The position numbers and the translations under genes are program-made. Below are positions 19,466-23,884 of a stretch of 23,884 bases of DNA, piece by piece; position 1 is the first letter of the stretch, and each line of letters begins with the position of its first letter. This DNA is from Chromera velia (Eukaryota; Sar; Chromeraceae), in NCBI GenBank assembly GCA_018398765.1, contig JAHBMJ010005630.1, positions 5,001 through 28,884 on the forward strand. Reading direction: 5' to 3'. The notes under the pieces are model-generated. The model was not told the origin of the DNA, did no database searches, and worked only from the letters and a program-made list of their open reading frames with translations.

Positions 19466-19838
19466 GCACAGATTGTGCGGGGCCTTATCTACCCGGTCGG
19501 AAGAGACTCCAGGGCTCAAAAGGCTGCGGCAACAAATTGGTGAGGGATTCTAGCTATAGCCCTGAGACCGACCTTTGTCGATCCGAAGTCTGCGTCTGGG
19601 TAAGCTGGAGTCCTGAAGTGCGTGGCACACACCCTTACGCGGTTCTTTAAACTTCACTAACACAAACAGAACGGAAGCTTCACAACACCTTCAAAAATGC
19701 AAATGAATCATTACCTCGCGTCAGACTTGCCTGGATTCGCAAATACAATCGAAATCTTGAAGGAGACGGCGAGGTGAAAATCCTCCTTCTTCCCGCACCA
19801 CAACTTCTTTTCCCACACCTTCTTGCCAACGTCGTCTA
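19466..19838 (-). other. Candidate upstream exon region
   Basis: 19838-19715 on the minus strand is open from an acceptor-like CCTCCAG to a donor GTAATG. It reads DDVGKKVWEKKLWCGKKED and continues with FHLAVSFKISIVFANPGKSD. It would join in phase to an alternative start of the next exon at 19454 (acceptor GCAAGGCAG), in place of initiation at the ATG at 19465. The peptide looks plausible but has no recognised domain, and no exon further upstream was found. It is either the true 5' part of the dioxygenase gene or an unrelated fragment. Confidence 0.35.
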
Positions 19839-20402
19839 CTGGAGGTAGGCGTCAGACACGACAAACATTCTTGAGTACGACTCCCAGAATGTTGTCAATT
19901 TAAGACTGCTGACGAAGGGAGACAGCTGTGTAGTGCGCTATTAGTGCGCTGAATTAATGATTTTGGATGCCCCGGACATGCATGCGGGCGGCGGGCCCCG
20001 CGGGCGCCGCGTGCGTATATATGCATATGATCGAGCTTTGTACGTGTGGCCCACGCGGGGGGCCGGGGGCTGCGGGCCCGCGCCGGCCGGCACGAGGGCG
20101 AATGCCATCCAGCATCATCCAACAACAGTCTGTCAACAGACCAACACCTTTCATCATCTTTCAGCATAGTAGCTGAGGTCGCTCACTGACGGATTCGATC
20201 GTGGCTTTGTTGACTTGATTTTCACGTTTGTATCAAAACGAGCGGTTTTATTAAGAGATTTTGTTGGAACATAAATTTCTTTTCTTAATTAATCCTCCTG
20301 TCTCTTCAATTTCGAAATACAACTCTGAGCACAGTCGTCACATGCAGCAGAGGCTCGTGAAGCGATTTAGATCAGCAATCCTATATCTAGCTGGGAGTTA
20401 AC
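19839..20402. promoter_or_regulatory. Head-to-head intergenic region with GC island
   Basis: This lies between the minus-strand dioxygenase gene and the possible plus-strand gene starting at 20403, so it may be a shared promoter. The section 19970-20100 is extremely GC-rich (GGCGGGCCCCGCGGGCGCCG; CGGGCCCGCGCCGGCCGG) around an AT core with TATATATGCATATG at 20016-20029. The rest is AT-rich. No defined promoter element can be proven. Confidence 0.35.
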
Positions 20403-20923
20403 ATGGGAAGGCACGGATGGAAGAAGATAAAAGGCGTCTTTGTGCAGACGTGGGAAGATTGCATGTGCCGAAATTGTATTTTTGTTTCCAAAATCTTCCT
20501 CTTACTTTTGTTGCAAGCCCGCCGAACAATTAAGAAGAGACAAGTTCAAGGCCAACATGGGACTGCCTCCGGTGAGTTTCCTTGGAAACTTTGCGAATCG
20601 TAAGGCCAACTTTGTTTTTGTTTCAGTCCACATTCCCGGTTCTGCATTTGGCCCTGTGGTCGTCTGCCTCCTGTACTTTTATAACGTTGAGTCTGGATTC
20701 AGTGTTGCTTGATTGCCATTCTTTCTTTCTCCTGAGAGTGACCATTGGAAAACATATCTGCCAAACATTGGTATGTTTTTTGTCTCCGTTGAATGATACT
20801 CCCCTTTCTTCCTGCAGGATACCGTCGAGCGACGCCGACCCTGCCCCCTTCACTTCCATCGCCTTAGAGTTTCTGCTTCCTTCGAAGACGCGTGTCTCCG
20901 AATTTCAGTTCTTCCGTCAATGA
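20403..20923 (+). CDS. Possible small four-exon gene, unknown
   Basis: I do not recognise this product. The model joins 20403-20435 (ATG, MGRHGWKKIKG), 20518-20571 (PAEQLRRDKFKANMGLPP), 20627-20658 and 20818-20923 (TGA), giving 74 aa. Phases agree. The second exon has a strong GTGAGT donor and the fourth a strong CTGCAG acceptor. The donors GTCTTT at 20436 and GTCGTC at 20659 are weak, and the first acceptor is AAG. The last exon ends with FTSIALEFLLPSK and related residues that resemble the orphan exon at 13617-13758, so the two derive from one family. The second and fourth exons are the best supported parts. The basic N-terminus could suit a mitochondrial or ribosomal protein, but that is a guess. 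Confidence 0.35.
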
Positions 20924-22152
20924 GTTCATCTATTTTGGCTGTCGTCTGGCGATGCAGGTGGGCTTTGAAGGGTGGTAGCAAGTGTTGAATGTTTCTGTCG
21001 GGGTTGGCCTGTGTGTTTGTGTTGCTTCAGGGGTTCTGCTTATATGTGCTTTTGTATACTATTCTTTGACTATCTTTCTATCCGCCAACTGGCGTCTCTC
21101 CCCATGAATAAAATCTGAGGTCCCGAATGTTTACGTCGTGGGTCTCCCTCGATGAAGTCTATGCATGGAAGTATCGGCTTGCCCGCCTGGGTCTTTTGCG
21201 GCTGCATGGAATGAGATTCCATCTCTTTGACTCTTTACGTATGCAGGATTCAAGCAGGCGGGCTCACTTTTTTTATGGGGTGTCAATAGCATTACTGGAT
21301 GAGAACTTTTGCTGGGTCCGCTTTGCCCGCGATCCTTTTGGACTTGGGAGCGAGTTTCCGCTGTGAGTGAAGATANNNNNNNNNGGACAGCCGGGTGTGT
21401 GGGGGGGACATGGGAGAGGCAGGAAGGGAATACACAGGCTGAGAACGTATAGAAAGGGTTCAGCAGAGTTCAGTCTCTCTAAAGAATATGTGCGCCGTCT
21501 GCCGTAACCGGCTCGAGAATCTCTTTTTTTTTGTATGCGGCAGCCGTGTCTTTGTCTTCTCCGATTGGCAGTGCCTCTCTGTACGTGTAGAAACGCACAG
21601 GGAGGGTACCGTTGGCGTGCAGCTTCTTCCCCCTGCACGTCTTTATATGGAGGGAGCAACACAATGCAATCCCAACCTGTCCATCTCCAAGGACAGGTTG
21701 TACAGTGCAAAACCTTTCGAGTTCCGAATGTATGAGGAAATCAACATAGGGCGAGGAGAGAGCTCGCCATGGTGAGTCGCTTCATCTTCATACAGATAGT
21801 ATGGACTTCCCGTCTAAGGATGGATCGATTCATTAAGGGCAATCACCTCATCACAGAGGAGGTTCTATATCAATTCATTTGACACTCTCAAGCTGCCAGT
21901 CAATCGATTTGTTGCATAAAGGGTAGGAAAAGGAATGTCAAACCTAGTTTCAAACGAGAGAAAAAAACAATCATGTACACATTTATGAAGGGGAGGCGTA
22001 TCTCCATAATCCGTGACCAAGTTGTATAAGTTGAAAAATAAACGGACTAGTTTTTGCCATAGGATATTTATGTGGTTGGAGTCTGAAGGACGAACTGCGA
22101 TCTATGTGTCAGGACAGAAGATTCTTCTGCATGGGTTTAAGATCTCTTTCAG
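20924..22152. other. Unresolved region, possible exons
   Basis: Several open stretches may be exons of the gene ending at 22950, but no consistent chain could be built. The best is 21697-21771 on the plus strand, read as LYSAKPFEFRMYEEINIG and then RGESSP, which ends at a strong donor GTGAGTCG. The open frame 21127-21366 (79 aa) has no recognised motif. 22050-22150 reads IFMWLESEGRTAIYVSGQK in one frame. Treat this region as unassigned. Confidence 0.3.
21376..21384. other. Short assembly gap, 9 N
   Basis: Nine N occur between AGTGAAGATA and GGACAGCCGG. Being short, it may hide a frameshift or a small repeat, so open frames across it are unreliable. Confidence 0.99.
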
Positions 22153-22950
22153 CTACCCATACAGCCTGCATACAGTCTCCTTATACGGTATCTTTCTATC
22201 TCTTTCTCTTGTTAATCATAGCAGGAAATCGAGTTGCTGAACGCAGCCAACTGGTTCGAGAAGGATGCACGAACGCTCCTTGACCCCAACCAGCAGACAC
22301 GTAAATTGACTCGGGTTAGGACATGCATCATACACAAACTTGTTTCTCTTTTTCAGAAAAGCATCGGTTGATTTTGATTTCTGTACGATGAAAACAGAAG
22401 TAACGAGGGAGAAAAAGAGAAAAAAAAAAAGAGTGTGACAAAGCCGTCATAAAGACAGGAAGGAGACAAGCCAGCGAAACAGCATCGTCAGAGAGGAACG
22501 TAGGCAGGCAGACAGACAGAAAGAAAGACAGTTCAGCGGTCAACACATGAGTGTGTGCGTGCGTGAATGCTGAAGGGTTCGCCAAAAACCTGGCCACACT
22601 GCAAGATGGATGTTTAAGAAACTGAATAGTCATTTTATGGGCCTGACAATGTTTGCAGGCAGCGTTCAAAAAGGGGAGCAAGTACAGCTGGGCGGAGATG
22701 GACAAGAACCTCCACGATGATACGTTCATGGTTAGTTGGTTGGATCGGTGGTTGGTTTGGTTCATTGGCTGGTTGGATGGTAAAACAAGTTTTTTGTTTC
22801 ACCCGATTTTGTTGTCTGTAAAACACACACACATTTTGTTATGTGAACTTCACTGTGCCATAGTCTGTATGGATTTTTGTGTTTTAACTGTATCATGTGA
22901 TCGATGTATTGTGGATTGATGCGCAGGAACATGGCTGGCCCCCAAATTGA
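22153..22950 (+). CDS. 3' end of unrecognised gene
   Basis: I do not recognise this product. Four plus-strand exons join in phase: 22153-22187 (ending in PYT), 22225-22300 (EIELLNAANWFEKDARTLL then DPNQQT), 22663-22730 (FKKGSKYSWAEMDKNLHDD then TFM) and 22927-22950 (EHGWPPN, stop TGA). Donors are GTATCT, GTAAAT and GTTAGT. Acceptors are CAG. For the third exon the second of two AG dinucleotides (GCAGGCAG) must be used to keep phase. The peptide is hydrophilic, with acidic and aromatic residues, typical of a soluble folded protein. The 5' part lies upstream and is unresolved. The last three exons are convincing as coding; the first is less so. Confidence 0.5.
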
Positions 22951-23884
22951 CCGAACTACGTGGTTTGCTTCTTAAAAGTTTGAAGAATGGGGAAAACAGA
23001 ACCCTGCGAAGGCAAAAGCATAGGGAGGCAAACCAGATGACGTAACGGTCGCAGTATGCGTTATCGATTCTTCTGTGGAGGCATCAGGGGGCATAATGAA
23101 CTCTCCGAGATCGCCCAGCTGCCCCCTCGTCATTCAGAGCAAGAACGACCTTCCCTTTCCTGTCCTATATGCCAGCAGCTTCGTAGACAGATAAAAAAGT
23201 TCAAGGGTATGGAACGAGAACAAGAATATGCAAAGAAGATCTGTGGGGTCGTGCAGAATGTGGAAGGAAACCCTTTTCATGCTGGTAAAGGTAGGCGGAG
23301 GAGCAGCCTCTACATCATGAGAGCATATATCCTTCGAGAGCAAAAAGTGGGGATTTGAGGGAAACGCCTCGGACGACGGCCTCATCTCAGCAAAGTATAG
23401 GCACGTGTACCTCGGACCTGAAAGGGCGTGACAATTCTTCAAGCGGAAGCCATCGGCGAAGGGCTTTCTGAAGAGTGTCAAACGCCAATTTTCGCGAACA
23501 GACAACATTTAGAGGTAATTGTGGAGAAAGAATGACAAACACAAGAAATATTAAATTTAGGAAGCTCTTGCATCGTCTTAAACAACATTTGCGCCTTCAC
23601 TTTCATTAGTCGGTCCACGCTAAGACAGTTCGATCTGTTTAAACTGTTCTTAAGCCAGCGAGCTAGTCTATAAGAGCAAGTACAAATTGAATGTCATGAC
23701 ATCGCAAATACTAAAAGAAAGACGTAGTACATGTGCATGTCTACCTTGCATTGTGGTATTTGAACACTTATTCTCAGCATTAAACCTCACTTCACTCATT
23801 CAGAGACACATGCAGGGCCTGCAGGTGTATAGTCGACTCGAACACACGAATTGACATGCGGAAATCGCTGATTTCCAGAAATCT
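22951..23884. other. No certain gene; two overlapping open frames
   Basis: A 100-aa plus-strand ORF at 23056-23358 contains SCPICQQLRRQIKKFKGMER, and a 124-aa minus-strand ORF at 23134-23508 overlaps it. Both look partly protein-like, neither has a known domain, and I cannot choose between them. Beyond 23510 the sequence is AT-rich, with no exon or RNA gene that I can support. Confidence 0.3.

Overview
This is a nuclear window from a eukaryote with intron-rich genes, not a bacterium. Coding segments are 50-730 bases long. They are separated by introns of about 70-1,500 bases packed with tetranucleotide and dinucleotide microsatellites, and there are two runs of N. An apicomplexan-related photosynthetic alveolate (chromerid such as Chromera) would fit: many introns, pyrimidine-rich intron sense strands, TGCATGCA motifs, and a divergent reverse-transcriptase remnant. 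That assignment is an inference from style, not from a marker gene.

Layout. 1-1213: GC-rich start, no gene seen. 1080-1740: diverged tandem repeat of about 180 bp with a possible small spliced minus-strand gene (1214-1836). 1837-3563: AT-rich spacer with GC-rich spots and one unexplained minus-strand ORF (2359-2595). 3564-4217 (minus): broken C-terminal part of a retrotransposon reverse-transcriptase polyprotein. 4635-13463 (plus): a complete 17-exon gene for a polypyrimidine-tract-binding (PTB/hnRNP L-type) protein with four RRMs; every intron phase agrees and the spliced CDS is 1,719 nt (572 aa). 13617-13758 (plus): orphan terminal exon. 13759-14542: intergenic region between convergent genes, with hairpins. 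14543 to about 19465 (minus): a prolyl 4-hydroxylase-like 2-oxoglutarate/Fe(II) dioxygenase fused to a C-terminal PHD-type zinc finger. 19840-20402: head-to-head intergenic region with a very GC-rich island. 20403-20923 (plus): possible small gene whose last exon resembles the orphan exon at 13617. 22153-22950 (plus): 3' end of an unrecognised gene. 22951-23884: nothing certain.

How the parts may connect. The PTB-like protein should bind CU-rich intronic RNA, and its own 1.5 kb intron 7 is largely UUUC repeat on the sense strand, so it may regulate its own splicing. The dioxygenase has the full iron and 2-oxoglutarate ligand set plus a PHD finger, which suggests a chromatin- or nucleus-associated hydroxylase. 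Gene models were built by hand from reading frame, GT..AG boundaries and family similarity recalled from knowledge; no alignment or transcript data were available.
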